Shown: positions 35,001-43,955 of the stretch, one piece after another
How the letters are laid out: the number at the start of each line of letters is the position of its first letter
Numbering within the stretch: position 1 is the stretch's first letter
From: Clostridia bacterium
Lineage (GTDB): Bacteria > Bacillota > Clostridia > Oscillospirales > Acutalibacteraceae
Reading direction: 5' to 3'
Length of the DNA: 64,000 nucleotides
Assembly (NCBI GenBank): GCA_017395425.1
Contig: JAFPUM010000014.1
Coordinates: 1-64,000, forward strand
The notes under the pieces: generated by a model
Seen by the model: the letters and a program-made list of their open reading frames with translations, nothing else
Database searches by the model: none
Told to the model about the DNA's origin: nothing
Position numbers and translations under genes: made by a program

Positions 35001-37409
35001 ATGAGCAATGAAAGAAACATTTCATCTGGCGGAAGCCTGGCGCAGCACCTTTTTTATGAAGGCAAAAACGTCCGTGCCTATGAGTATATGGGTGCGCACC
35101 GTCAAAGCGACGGAAAAGTCGTTTTCCGCACTTGGGCGCCCAACGCCAAGGCTATTTCCGTAGTAGGTGATTTCAACGGATGGAATCCGCAGGCCAATCC
35201 CATGTACAAGTGCAATAACGGCGGCGTGTGGGAATGTGAGATTGAAAACGTCGGCGATTTCTGCGTTTACAAGTACAGTGTGGAGGCCGATTACGGTACC
35301 ATGACTCTGAAGAGTGACCCGTATGGTTACCATTTTGAGACCCGTCCCTCCAACGCGACCCGTTTCTATGATATCGAAGGATATGAGTGGCATGATCAGG
35401 CATGGCAGGAAAGCCAGACGGAGAATAAGCAGGATCGCCCCATGAATATCTATGAGATGCACGCGGGTTCCTGGCGCACCTATCCGGACGGCAATCCTTT
35501 TGGCTATGTCAAACTGGCGGAGGAACTGGTGCCCTATCTCAAGGAAATGAATTACACCCATGTGGAATTGATGCCCATGACGGAGTATCCGTTTGACGGT
35601 TCATGGGGCTATCAGGTCTGCGGCTACTATGCCCCGACTTCCCGCTACGGTGAACCCAAGGATTTCATGCGGTTCGTGGATATCCTGCATGAAAACGGCA
35701 TCGGCGTCATCATGGACTGGGTTCCCGCCCACTTCCCGAAGGACGCGCACGGTCTGTATCGTTTTGACGGTACACCTACTTATGAATATTCGGATTGGCG
35801 CAAGGGCGAGCATAAAGAATGGGGCACCTGTGTATTCGATTTCGGTCGCAACGAAGTGCGTTCTTTCCTGATTTCCAACGCGCTCTTCTGGCTGGATAAA
35901 TATCACATCGACGGTCTGCGCGTGGACGCGGTTGCCTCCATGCTCTACCTCGATTACAACCGCAACAACGGCGAGTGGATGCCCAATATCTATGGCGGTC
36001 ATGAGAATCTCGAAGCGGTGGAATTCCTCCAGATGCTCAATTCCAGAGTGAAGGAATACTATCCCAAGGCGATGATGATCGCCGAGGAATCCACTGCGTG
36101 GCCGAAAGTGACCGGTGCTCCTGAAGACGGCGGTCTGGGCTTCACCTTCAAGTGGAACATGGGCTGGATGAACGATTCGCTCCGTTATTTCTCGATGGAT
36201 CCGGTGTACCGTTCCTATGATCATAATCTGCTGACCTTCTCACTGATGTACGCCTTCTCGGAGCATTTCGTACTGGCGCTCTCCCACGATGAAGTGGTGT
36301 ACGGCAAGGCTTCCATGCTCCAGAAGATGCCCGGCGACTACGATATGAAGTTTGCGGGTCTGCGTGCGTTTATGTCTTATGTCATGGCGCACCCCGGCAA
36401 GAAGCTCAGCTTTATGGGTGCGGAATTCGGTCAGTTCAACGAGTGGAACTATCAGAAGCAGCTCGACTGGAACCTGCTCGAATATCCGATGCACAGCAAG
36501 CTCAAAGACTTCAACCGTCAGCTCAATAAATTCTACCTCGATCATCCCGAACTGTGGGAGATCGACGACAACTGGACCGGTTTCCAGTGGATTGCGCTGG
36601 ATGACTATCAGCAAAGCGTCATCAGCTTCCGCCGTATCGACAAGCGCGGCAACGAAATTATCGTCATCTGCAATTTCTGCCCTGTGCGGCGTGAAGGCTA
36701 TCGCATCGGTGTGCCGACACACGGTCGCTATACGCAGGTCTTCTCATCCGACGCGGTGGAATTCGGCGGCAGCGGCGAAAACAACGGCACCGTGACCAGT
36801 AACGAGGAACTTCCGCTGCATGATCTCGATCAGTCTATCGGTGTGAATCTGCCTGCCCTGTCGGTGCAGTACTTCCAGCTCACCGCCAAGATTCCGAAGA
36901 GAAAGAGAAGAATCGTGACCGAAGGTCCCGACGGCGTGGCAGTAGAGATTGTGGATATTCCGGAAGAAGAACTGGTGGAAACGCCGGTGGAAGAACCCGC
37001 TGCTCCCGCAGCCGAGGAAACGCCGGAAGCCGAAGCTCCCGTTGAGGAAAAACCCGCACCCAAAAAGCGCGGCGGCAGAACCAAGAAGGTAACGGAAGCT
37101 GCTCCGGCAGAGGATACGCCCGCTCCCAAGAAGCGCGGCGGCAGAACTAAGAAGGTAACGGAAGCTGCTCCGGCGGAGGATACGCCCGCTCCCAAGAAGC
37201 GCGGCAGAACCAAGAAGACAGCAGAAGCGGCAGTTCCGGCAGAAGACGTTCCCGCGGAGGAAACTGCCGCACCCAAGAAGCGCCGCAGCAGAACCAAGAA
37301 GGCAGAACCGGCGCCCGCAGAGGAAATACCTGTGGAGAGCGCACCGGTGGAAGAGACCCCCGTGGCTGAAACGGCACCCGCAGCAGAAGAAGCTCCCGCG
37401 GAGGAATAA
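35001..37409 (+). CDS. glgB: Glycogen branching enzyme with a C-terminal Lys/Ala/Pro-rich repeat tail
   Basis: Creates alpha-1,6 branches in glycogen. The 802-residue protein has a CBM48 domain (about 25-115, TWAPNAKAISVVGDFNGW), a GH13 barrel with DGLRVDAVASMLYLD (nucleophile Asp), MIAEESTAWP (acid Glu) and ALSHDEVVYGK, and an all-beta C-domain to about 630. Residues about 635-802 are extra: a basic KRKRR start, then PEEE and APAE stretches separated by four PKKRGGRTKK-type blocks. Such tails occur on histone-H1-like proteins, not on GlgB, whose usual length is 620-730. ATG 35001 lies ten bases after TTTAGGAG; TTG 34995 is too close. Confidence 0.95.
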   Translation: MSNERNISSGGSLAQHLFYEGKNVRAYEYMGAHRQSDGKVVFRTWAPNAKAISVVGDFNGWNPQANPMYKCNNGGVWECEIENVGDFCVYKYSVEADYGTMTLKSDPYGYHFETRPSNATRFYDIEGYEWHDQAWQESQTENKQDRPMNIYEMHAGSWRTYPDGNPFGYVKLAEELVPYLKEMNYTHVELMPMTEYPFDGSWGYQVCGYYAPTSRYGEPKDFMRFVDILHENGIGVIMDWVPAHFPKDAHGLYRFDGTPTYEYSDWRKGEHKEWGTCVFDFGRNEVRSFLISNALFWLDKYHIDGLRVDAVASMLYLDYNRNNGEWMPNIYGGHENLEAVEFLQMLNSRVKEYYPKAMMIAEESTAWPKVTGAPEDGGLGFTFKWNMGWMNDSLRYFSMDPVYRSYDHNLLTFSLMYAFSEHFVLALSHDEVVYGKASMLQKMPGDYDMKFAGLRAFMSYVMAHPGKKLSFMGAEFGQFNEWNYQKQLDWNLLEYPMHSKLKDFNRQLNKFYLDHPELWEIDDNWTGFQWIALDDYQQSVISFRRIDKRGNEIIVICNFCPVRREGYRIGVPTHGRYTQVFSSDAVEFGGSGENNGTVTSNEELPLHDLDQSIGVNLPALSVQYFQLTAKIPKRKRRIVTEGPDGVAVEIVDIPEEELVETPVEEPAAPAAEETPEAEAPVEEKPAPKKRGGRTKKVTEAAPAEDTPAPKKRGGRTKKVTEAAPAEDTPAPKKRGRTKKTAEAAVPAEDVPAEETAAPKKRRSRTKKAEPAPAEEIPVESAPVEETPVAETAPAAEEAPAEE
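37060..37205 (+). repeat. 66-bp direct repeat in the glgB tail
   Basis: Two near-identical 66-bp units encode PKKRGGRTKKVTEAAPAEDT with adjacent residues; a third unit begins at 37192 and then diverges to PKKRGRTKK. The third and fourth basic blocks are degenerate copies. Confidence 0.85.
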
Positions 37410-37561
37410 TCCGACTGTCAGCGTCCGGGTCTGTCACCGGCGAAAGAGCAGATCCGGCGCATAAATCATAAGCGTCCGGCTTGGCGCGGAACAACCGTAT
37501 GATATAGGGTTGTCTTGACGCGAGTCGGTGCGTAGACGTTACGCAAGGAGGAATTAACAAG

Positions 37562-38779
37562 ATGTATCCAAAGCAAGAATGTATTGCGATGCTGCTTGCC
37601 GGCGGACAGGGCAGCAGACTGTATGCTTTGACCAAGAAGATTGCAAAGCCTGCCGTTCCGTTCGGAGGAAAATACAGAATCATCGACTATCCGCTTTCCA
37701 ACTGTGTCAACTCCGGCATTGATACCGTCGGCGTGCTGACACAGTATCAGCCCCTTGTGCTGAATGATTATCTGGGCAACGGTCAGCCGTGGGATCTGGA
37801 TACCATGTACGGCGGCGTTCACGCGCTTCCGCCCTATCAGGGAACACACGGCGCGGACTGGTATAAGGGTACCGCCAACGCCATTTATCAGAACATTCCC
37901 TTCATCGAGAGATATAACCCCGATTATGTGGTGATTCTCTCGGGCGACCATATTTATAAGATGGATTATTCTGAAATGCTTGCCTATCACAAGGCGCATA
38001 AGGCAGCCTGCACTATTGCCGCCTATCAGGTGCCGATGGAGGAAGCCTCCCGTTTCGGCATTCTGAATTGCTATGAGGACGGTTCCATCTATGAATTTGA
38101 TGAGAAGCCCGCCGTTCCCAAGAGCAACAACGCTTCGATGGGTATCTATATTTTCAGCTGGGATAAGCTGCGCAAATATCTGGAACTCGACGAAGCCAAT
38201 CCCAACAGCAGCAACGACTTCGGCAAGGACGTTCTTCCCGCTATGCTCAACGCGGGTGAAAAGATGGTCGCGTGGAAGTTCGACGGCTACTGGAAGGATG
38301 TTGGCACGATTGATTCCCTGTGGGAAGCCAACATGGATTTGCTGGATCCGAGAGATCCGCTGAATATGTCCGATCCGTCGTGGCCTATCTACACCCGCAA
38401 TCCCGTCATGCCCCCGCATTTCCTGGGGCGCAACGCGGTTTGCCAGAATTCTCTGATTACCGAGGGCTGCGTGGTCAACGGCGAACTGGAATTTGCCATT
38501 CTGTTTGAAGGCGTTACGGTGGAAACCGGCGCGAAGATTACCGATTCCATCATTATGCCCGGCGCGAAGATCATGGAAGGCGCCGTGGTACAGTATGCAA
38601 TCGTCGCGGAAGACGCGGTGATCGGACCCGGCGCGGTAGTCGGCGAACGTCCCGAGGATGTGGAAAACAAGGACGACTGGGGCATCGCGGTGATCGGCGG
38701 CGGTGTGACGGTCGGTGCCAATGCCGTGGTAAAAGCCAAAGCAATGGTTAAAGAAGATGTTCCGGAGGTGACAAAGTAA
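37562..38779 (+). CDS. glgC: Glucose-1-phosphate adenylyltransferase, catalytic subunit
   Basis: Makes ADP-glucose, the donor for glycogen synthesis. The 405-residue protein has the nucleotide-binding [21 protein letters not shown] at residues about 11-31, the GSYRIID-like [14 protein letters not shown], the glucose-1-phosphate site [20 protein letters not shown], and a left-handed beta-helix C-terminus. CAAGGAGG lies 11-13 bases upstream. The 152-nt spacer after glgB contains no gene. Its last base overlaps the first base of glgD. Confidence 0.96.
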   Translation: MYPKQECIAMLLAGGQGSRLYALTKKIAKPAVPFGGKYRIIDYPLSNCVNSGIDTVGVLTQYQPLVLNDYLGNGQPWDLDTMYGGVHALPPYQGTHGADWYKGTANAIYQNIPFIERYNPDYVVILSGDHIYKMDYSEMLAYHKAHKAACTIAAYQVPMEEASRFGILNCYEDGSIYEFDEKPAVPKSNNASMGIYIFSWDKLRKYLELDEANPNSSNDFGKDVLPAMLNAGEKMVAWKFDGYWKDVGTIDSLWEANMDLLDPRDPLNMSDPSWPIYTRNPVMPPHFLGRNAVCQNSLITEGCVVNGELEFAILFEGVTVETGAKITDSIIMPGAKIMEGAVVQYAIVAEDAVIGPGAVVGERPEDVENKDDWGIAVIGGGVTVGANAVVKAKAMVKEDVPEVTK

Positions 38780-39894
38780 TGAGAGGAAATAATGTTGTCG
38801 GAATTATTTTTTCCAATATGCACGATGACGCGCTCCGTGAAGTGACCAGTATCAGAACCTTCGGTTCGATTCCCTTCGGCGGACGCTACCGCACCATCGA
38901 CTTCCCGCTGTCCAATATGGTCAATTCGGGCGTCAACAAGGTGGGCGTTATTACCAAGAGCAATTACCAGTCCCTGATGGATCACCTTGGCTCCGGCAAG
39001 GCGTGGGATTTGTCCCGCAAAAGAGAAGGTCTGTTCATTCTGCCTCCTTTCGGCAACGGCAACTCGATGTACAGCAACCGCATTGAGGCACTGGACGGTA
39101 TCACCAATTTCCTGCGCAACTGCAATGAAGAATATGTGATTCTCGCGGACTGCGATATGATATGCAATCTGGATTTCAAGAAAGTGATCGACGCGCATCT
39201 TGACAATAACGCGGATATCACCATTGTATACCATCACAGCGATATGCCTGCCGGTCTTACCGAACCGGTGGTGCTGGAACTCAACGGTCAGGGCAAGGTT
39301 ACGGATATTGTGGCAGGCGTCAACAAGGACGACAAGTGCGACTGGGGCATGGGCATTTATGTCATGCGCAAGGACTTCCTCCAGAAAAATATCAGCGACG
39401 CCATCAGCCGCAACCGTAACAATTTTGTACGGGATATTCTGCAGCGCGGCGTGCTGGAGAGCAAGATTTACGGCTACCGTTTTGACGGTTATGTCAGCGC
39501 GATTGACGGTATGCAGTCCTACTTCAATGCCAATATGGATCTGATGAGCATTGACGTTCTCAAGGATCTCTTCAATCCCATGCGCCCGATTTACACCAAG
39601 GTCAGAGACGAAATGCCCGCCAAATACGGTCTCGGCTCGGTTGTCAGGAATTCCATGATTGCCGACGGCTGCGTCATTGAGGGAGAAGTGGAAAACTGCG
39701 TGCTGTTCCGCGGCGTGCGCGTGGGCAAGGGCGCAAAGCTCTCCAACTGTATTGTGATGCAGGATACCGTCATTGGAGACAATACCGTACTCGAATATGT
39801 CGTCAGCGACAAAGATGTGGTCTTTAGCGACGGCAAAACGATGATCGGGGCGGATTCTTATCCGATGTATGTGGCCAAGGGCAGCAAGGTCTGA
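38779..39894 (+). CDS. glgD: GlgD, non-catalytic ADP-glucose pyrophosphorylase subunit
   Basis: Firmicutes-specific paralogue that forms heterotetramers with GlgC and raises its activity. The 371-residue protein lacks the GGxGxRL loop: its N-terminus reads GNNVVGIIFSNMHDDALREV and then keeps FGGRYRTIDFPLSNMVNSG. It retains the beta-helix end. Its ATG overlaps the glgC stop codon (TAATG), which fits coupled translation for equal stoichiometry. Confidence 0.95.
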   Translation: MRGNNVVGIIFSNMHDDALREVTSIRTFGSIPFGGRYRTIDFPLSNMVNSGVNKVGVITKSNYQSLMDHLGSGKAWDLSRKREGLFILPPFGNGNSMYSNRIEALDGITNFLRNCNEEYVILADCDMICNLDFKKVIDAHLDNNADITIVYHHSDMPAGLTEPVVLELNGQGKVTDIVAGVNKDDKCDWGMGIYVMRKDFLQKNISDAISRNRNNFVRDILQRGVLESKIYGYRFDGYVSAIDGMQSYFNANMDLMSIDVLKDLFNPMRPIYTKVRDEMPAKYGLGSVVRNSMIADGCVIEGEVENCVLFRGVRVGKGAKLSNCIVMQDTVIGDNTVLEYVVSDKDVVFSDGKTMIGADSYPMYVAKGSKV

Positions 39895-40020
39895 TGACCG
39901 CATACAGGGATTTGAATGCCATTCCCATTGCAGGATAATTTGCTTTGTCGTGCCGCGGCGTCTTTCCACGGGAATGTGCCGCGGCATGGGCGGAGTATGG
40001 AGTGAGGACGGTCTATCAAC

Positions 40021-41454
40021 ATGAAAGTATTATATGTAACGAGCGAGGCGGTGCCTTTTGCTTCATCAGGTGCCTTGGCGGAGACAGCCAGCAGTTTTGC
40101 TTATGCCATGCGGCAGCGTCTGGTGACCTGTCGGGTGGTATTGCCGCTGTATGAAGCGGTGCCGCAGGAACTCAGGGACAATATGAAGTTTATCACCAGT
40201 CTTTCGGTGCCGGTTGCGTGGCGGCGTCAGTATTGCGGCGTGTTTGAGGCGAAATACAGAGGCGTGACCTATTATTTCATCGACAACCAGTATTATTTCA
40301 AGCGCAAGGGCTTTTACGGTCACTATGATGATGCCGAGCGGTTTGCCTTTTTCTCACGTGCCGTCCTTGAGATGCTTCCGCACATCGATTATAAACCCGA
40401 CGTGATTCATGCCAACGACTGGCAGACCGCGCTGGTGCCGGTGTATTATGATCTGTTTTACAGTCAGAATGAGTGGTATTACGGCATTAAGACGGTATTT
40501 ACCATTCACAGCATCCAGTATCAGGGCAAATACAGCATGGATCTTGCGGAAGAAGTACTGGGCATTCCTTCCGAGCGGCAGAGTGTCATCGAGTTTGACG
40601 GCAGTATCAATATGCTCAAGGGCGCCATTGAAACCGCGCATCGCATTACCACGCTCAGCCCGACCTATGCGCAGGAGCTGCGTGACCCGTGGTTTGCCTG
40701 CGGGCTGGATTCCATGATCCGCGACCGCGCGTTCAAGATTCAGGGCATTCTCAACGGATTGGATACCGTCAGTTACAATCCCGCTACCGATATGATGCTG
40801 TACGCGCAGTATGATAAGGATTCGTTTGAAGAAGGCAAAGCCGTCAACAAACGGGAACTGCAAAGAAGGCTGTATCTGCCCGAGCGCGGCGATGTGCCGA
40901 TGATCGGCATGGTGACGCCGATGGTGGCATCCAAGGGTCTGGATCTGCTGCGGGAAGTTCTCGATGAACTGCTCCAGTACAGTGATGTGCAGTTTGTGAT
41001 TCTCGGTTCGGGCGAATGGGAGTATGAATCCTACTTCAAGGAAATGCAGGAGCGTTATCGCGATAAATGTGTGGCTTGCTTCGGCTTTATTCCCGAATTG
41101 GCGCGCAAAATTTACGCGGCGAGCGATATGTTCCTCATGCCCTCCAAGAGCGAACCGGGCAGTACGGCACAGATGATTGCGCTGCGTTACGGTGCGGTGC
41201 CGATTGTGCGGGAAACCGGTTCTCTGCGTGACACCGTGTTCGACAGCGAGGACGGCTATGGCAATGGCTTTGTATTCCAGGGCTATGACAGCCGTCAGAT
41301 GATCAACGCGGTTTACCGCGCACTCGGCGGATATTCCAATCACTACGGCTGGAATATTCTGGTGGAGCGTGCCATGAACTGTGACAACACATGGAACAAG
41401 AGTGCCAAGCAGTATGTGAATCTCTATAAAGAACTGATGAACGAGCCTTCATAA
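40021..41454 (+). CDS. glgA: Glycogen synthase (GT5) with altered ADP-glucose motifs
   Basis: Last gene of glgB-glgC-glgD-glgA, expected to extend glucan chains from ADP-glucose. The 477-residue GT-B protein aligns over its length (MKVLYVTSEAVPF, HANDWQTALVPVY, VFTIHSIQYQGKY, GMVTPMVASKGLDLL, ALRYGAVPIVRETGSLRDTV). Two substrate motifs deviate: the KxGGL loop reads FASSGALAET, without Lys and with Ala for the second Gly, and EPCGL reads SEPGSTAQ. The catalytic Glu is kept. Whether the enzyme uses ADP-glucose normally is uncertain. There is a 126-nt gap after glgD with no clear terminator. Confidence 0.9.
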   Translation: MKVLYVTSEAVPFASSGALAETASSFAYAMRQRLVTCRVVLPLYEAVPQELRDNMKFITSLSVPVAWRRQYCGVFEAKYRGVTYYFIDNQYYFKRKGFYGHYDDAERFAFFSRAVLEMLPHIDYKPDVIHANDWQTALVPVYYDLFYSQNEWYYGIKTVFTIHSIQYQGKYSMDLAEEVLGIPSERQSVIEFDGSINMLKGAIETAHRITTLSPTYAQELRDPWFACGLDSMIRDRAFKIQGILNGLDTVSYNPATDMMLYAQYDKDSFEEGKAVNKRELQRRLYLPERGDVPMIGMVTPMVASKGLDLLREVLDELLQYSDVQFVILGSGEWEYESYFKEMQERYRDKCVACFGFIPELARKIYAASDMFLMPSKSEPGSTAQMIALRYGAVPIVRETGSLRDTVFDSEDGYGNGFVFQGYDSRQMINAVYRALGGYSNHYGWNILVERAMNCDNTWNKSAKQYVNLYKELMNEPS

Positions 41455-41486
41455 TCATAGGCAGATCAGCAGGATTAATTTTTTCG

Positions 41487-41525
41487 AGCCGTGCGAACGA
41501 AGGTTGATTCGCACGGCTCTTTTTC
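41487..41525 (+). terminator. Terminator of the glycogen operon
   Basis: AGCCGTGCGAA pairs perfectly with TTCGCACGGCT, then CTTTTTC. Confidence 0.92.
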
Positions 41526-41575
41526 AATATCCACCGGCGTATGATGCCGGTGTGAAAAAAGGAGGATGTACGGAG

Positions 41576-42667
41576 ATGAAAAAAACGCTTTGGAAAAAAA
41601 TAGGCATTACACTGATGTGTGTGGTACTGGGCGTGGTGTTGATCGTGGCAGGATACCTGTCCTATGTGCTGATCAGCTATAACCGCATAGAGGATAATCA
41701 GCCGGTACAGCCGGAGGGAACTGCGGCAGCGGAATTCCTGCAGCCGGACACCGAGTATACCGCCATCACCTACAATATCGGATTCGGCGCCTATACACCC
41801 GATTTTACCTTCTTCATGGACGGCGGCACACAGTCGTGGGCGGCATCCAAGGAAAGCGTGATAGACTGCATCCATGGAGACATCGCGCTTCTCAAGCAAT
41901 ATCAGTCGGATATTTCCCTGATTCAGGAAGTGGATTTCGACGCGACCCGCAGCTATCACGTCGATGAAGCGACCATGCTGCGGGAGGCGTTTCCGGATTC
42001 TGCCTCCACCTTAGCGGTCAATTATCATTCCCCTTTCCTGTTTTATCCGTTATTGCAGCCTCACGGTGCTTCCAACGCGGGACTCATGACCTTCAGTAAA
42101 GCCCGGATTAATTCCGCGGTGCGGCGCAGTCTTCCGATTTCCGAATCGCTTTCCAAACTGGTTGACCTCGACCGATGCTATTTCGTCAACCGTATCCCCG
42201 TCGAGAACGGAAAGGAATTGGTTGTGTTCAACGCACATCTCTCCGCTTACGGCACCGATGGTGATTTGCAGGCACAGCAGATGCAGAAACTATTCGGCGA
42301 CATGCAGCAGGAATATGAAAAGGGCAATTATGTGATTTGCGGCGGGGATTTTAATCATGATTTCCTGGGCAATTCCAAGGAGCTTTTCAATGCCGAAGTA
42401 CCCGAACAGTACACATGGGCGGCGCCGTTCCCGGATCACCTGATTCCGGCGGGCTTCCGGAAAATCACCAATTATCAGAGCGGGGTGACAATTCCGTCCT
42501 GCCGCAACTGTGACAAGCCTTACGGTCCGGATTGTTTTACCCTGATTGTGGATGGATTTATTGCGTCGGACAACGTGGAATCCACTTTTATGGATGTCAT
42601 TGACAATCAGTTCTTATTCAGCGACCATAATCCGGTGGAACTGAAATTCAAACTGCTTTCTGATTAG
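41576..42667 (+). CDS. Membrane-anchored endonuclease/exonuclease/phosphatase-fold protein
   Basis: The product has 363 residues from ATG 41576 (GGAGG ten bases upstream). An N-terminal helix (about 8-30, IGITLMCVVLGVVLIVAGYLSYVLI) anchors an extracytoplasmic EEP domain with TAITYNIGFGAY (Asn), LIQEVD (metal Glu), NAHLSAYG, GGDFNHDFLG (catalytic Asp-Asn) and the final FLFSDHNPVELKF (His). These are the full catalytic residues. Substrates of such surface EEP proteins include nucleic acids, inositol phosphates and sphingomyelin; none can be chosen here. Confidence 0.9.
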   Translation: MKKTLWKKIGITLMCVVLGVVLIVAGYLSYVLISYNRIEDNQPVQPEGTAAAEFLQPDTEYTAITYNIGFGAYTPDFTFFMDGGTQSWAASKESVIDCIHGDIALLKQYQSDISLIQEVDFDATRSYHVDEATMLREAFPDSASTLAVNYHSPFLFYPLLQPHGASNAGLMTFSKARINSAVRRSLPISESLSKLVDLDRCYFVNRIPVENGKELVVFNAHLSAYGTDGDLQAQQMQKLFGDMQQEYEKGNYVICGGDFNHDFLGNSKELFNAEVPEQYTWAAPFPDHLIPAGFRKITNYQSGVTIPSCRNCDKPYGPDCFTLIVDGFIASDNVESTFMDVIDNQFLFSDHNPVELKFKLLSD

Positions 42668-42688
42668 GCAGGGGTGTTGAAAATGATC

Positions 42689-42789
42689 AGGAACTATGCA
42701 GATTTTAATCAGTCATTTTCTGCTTAAAAATACAGGTTGCTTGCGTGTTTCAGCAAGTGAAATGTATTAATTATTTCTGCATCGTTCCT
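42689..42789 (-). mobile_element. 101-bp miniature element, copy A
   Basis: Ends AGGAACTATGCAGA and TCTGCATCGTTCCT are inverted repeats (one mismatch in 14). The whole unit matches the reverse complement of 45000-45100 at 99 of 101 positions. It contains no gene. It sits in the 327-nt gap after the EEP gene, directly before a coding remnant. No unambiguous target duplication is visible. Confidence 0.8.
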
Positions 42790-42790
42790 T

Positions 42791-42919
42791 AGACATGTTG
42801 AAACCGGCGACAAAGCGGCTTGGTACGAGTTGGACAGGGAGCTGCCCGAAACGGGATTTGTTGTCGATATTCCCGGCTACGAGCAGCCAATGGAAATGAT
42901 TATGATCAAGGGCTTGTAG
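42791..42919 (+). pseudogene. C-terminal remnant of an unidentified gene beside copy A
   Basis: An open frame of about 42 codons without a start (HVETGDKAAWYELDREL..., ending MIMIKGL) begins exactly where the miniature element ends and stops at 42919. Acidic/aromatic composition and normal codon use suggest it was coding. I cannot identify the family. The upstream part has been lost, probably with the element's insertion. Confidence 0.5.
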
Positions 42920-42945
42920 GCATTTCATACGCAACAGCGGGTTGC

Positions 42946-42974
42946 TTGCAGGAAAACGATCCCTGTACTACAAT
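42946..42974 (+). promoter_or_regulatory. Promoter of the XRE/zinc-ribbon gene
   Basis: TTGCAG, a 17-bp spacer, then TACAAT. Confidence 0.6.
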
Positions 42975-42994
42975 AGAGTCGGGAGGTGCTTTGC

Positions 42995-43759
42995 ATGAAA
43001 ACAAAGGACATTATTTACGAACTCCGCACCAAGAAGGGAATGTCGCAGGACGAATTGGCGGAAAAGGTATTTGTCACCCGTCAGGCGGTGTCGCGCTGGG
43101 AAAACGGAGAAACGGTGCCGAATACCGAAACGCTCAAATTGCTCTCCAATCTTTTCCATGTTTCCATCAACACGCTGCTTGGCTCACCGCAAAAGTTGAT
43201 TTGTCAGTGCTGCGGGATGCCGCTGGAGGACGAAATTCTGGGCAGAAATCACGACGGAACGCTCAATGAAGCGTATTGCAAATGGTGCTATGCCGACGGG
43301 ACTTACACATACAGCGATATGGATGAGCTGATGGAAATCTGCGTCAGCAACATGGTGAATGAATCGTTTTCCGAAGAACAGGCACGCACATATCTGCGGC
43401 AGTTTCTTCCCACGCTGGATTACTGGAAGCGATACGAAGAACTGAGTGACAACGGGCAGTTTGAGGCGTTCAAACAGCAGTTGATAAAAGAAATCAATGA
43501 CCTTGCCATTGAAGGTATGCCCAAGGTGGAAAAACTCAATGCGCTTGTGGGCGCCTATGTGAATCTTGCCTATCCGCTTCCCAACGGGTTGAAAGTCAAG
43601 TTTCTCGATGACGGGACGACCTATCTGGGAAATCAACTGGCATCGGAATTCGGAGGAGACCGTTGTTTTGGTGTTCTGGCGGGTATGGATTTTATCCTTG
43701 TCTGTACCTATGAGGCGGAAGGCGCGAATCCTGAATTGGTTCTTTATAAAAAGAGATAA
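42995..43759 (+). CDS. XRE-family regulator with zinc-ribbon and C-terminal sensor-like domain
   Basis: The product has 254 residues from ATG 42995 (GGGAGGTG six bases upstream). Helix-turn-helix at about 5-60 (IIYELRTKKGMSQDELAEKV, TRQAVSRWENGETVPN); zinc ribbon at about 66-110 (CQCCGMPLED...YCKWCYADGTYTYSDMDELMEICV) of the putative zinc-ribbon family often found alone in clostridia; then about 90 residues with a predicted alpha/beta fold. The combination suggests a regulator responding to a small ligand or metal. Target unknown. Confidence 0.85.
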   Translation: MKTKDIIYELRTKKGMSQDELAEKVFVTRQAVSRWENGETVPNTETLKLLSNLFHVSINTLLGSPQKLICQCCGMPLEDEILGRNHDGTLNEAYCKWCYADGTYTYSDMDELMEICVSNMVNESFSEEQARTYLRQFLPTLDYWKRYEELSDNGQFEAFKQQLIKEINDLAIEGMPKVEKLNALVGAYVNLAYPLPNGLKVKFLDDGTTYLGNQLASEFGGDRCFGVLAGMDFILVCTYEAEGANPELVLYKKR

Positions 43760-43774
43760 CAGCACTTTTCAAGA

Positions 43775-43826
43775 AAAACGCTTTTGTCAGTCAGGAGATT
43801 ACGCTGACCGGCAAAAGCGTTTTTTC
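43775..43826 (+). terminator. Terminator after the XRE/zinc-ribbon gene
   Basis: AACGCTTTTG with CAAAAGCGTT plus inner GTCAG/CTGAC pairing, then six T. Confidence 0.85.
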
Positions 43827-43876
43827 TGTGGAGGGGCAATTCTCCCGACAGGCGAGTGGACTGGAAATCTGCGTTA

Positions 43877-43915
43877 TTGCAAATCCGTCCTTTCAATGTT
43901 ACAATCCTATTGTAA
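43877..43915 (+). promoter_or_regulatory. Promoter with perfect palindrome over the -10 hexamer
   Basis: TTGCAA, a 17-bp spacer, TACAAT (43900-43905). TTACAAT-CCT-ATTGTAA (43899-43915) is a perfect inverted repeat overlapping the -10, a good candidate for autoregulation by the XRE protein encoded downstream. Confidence 0.7.
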
Positions 43916-43955
43916 GCAGCAAGCAGAACAATCCTATCGGGAGGATGAAACACTT

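Noticed and set aside
37410-37561. Riboswitch in the leader of glgC
   Set aside because: The 152 nt contain some GC-rich pairing but no motif I recognise as a known riboswitch class.
38389-39987. 532-codon minus-strand frame
   Set aside because: Antisense to glgC and glgD, which have conserved motifs and coupled starts.
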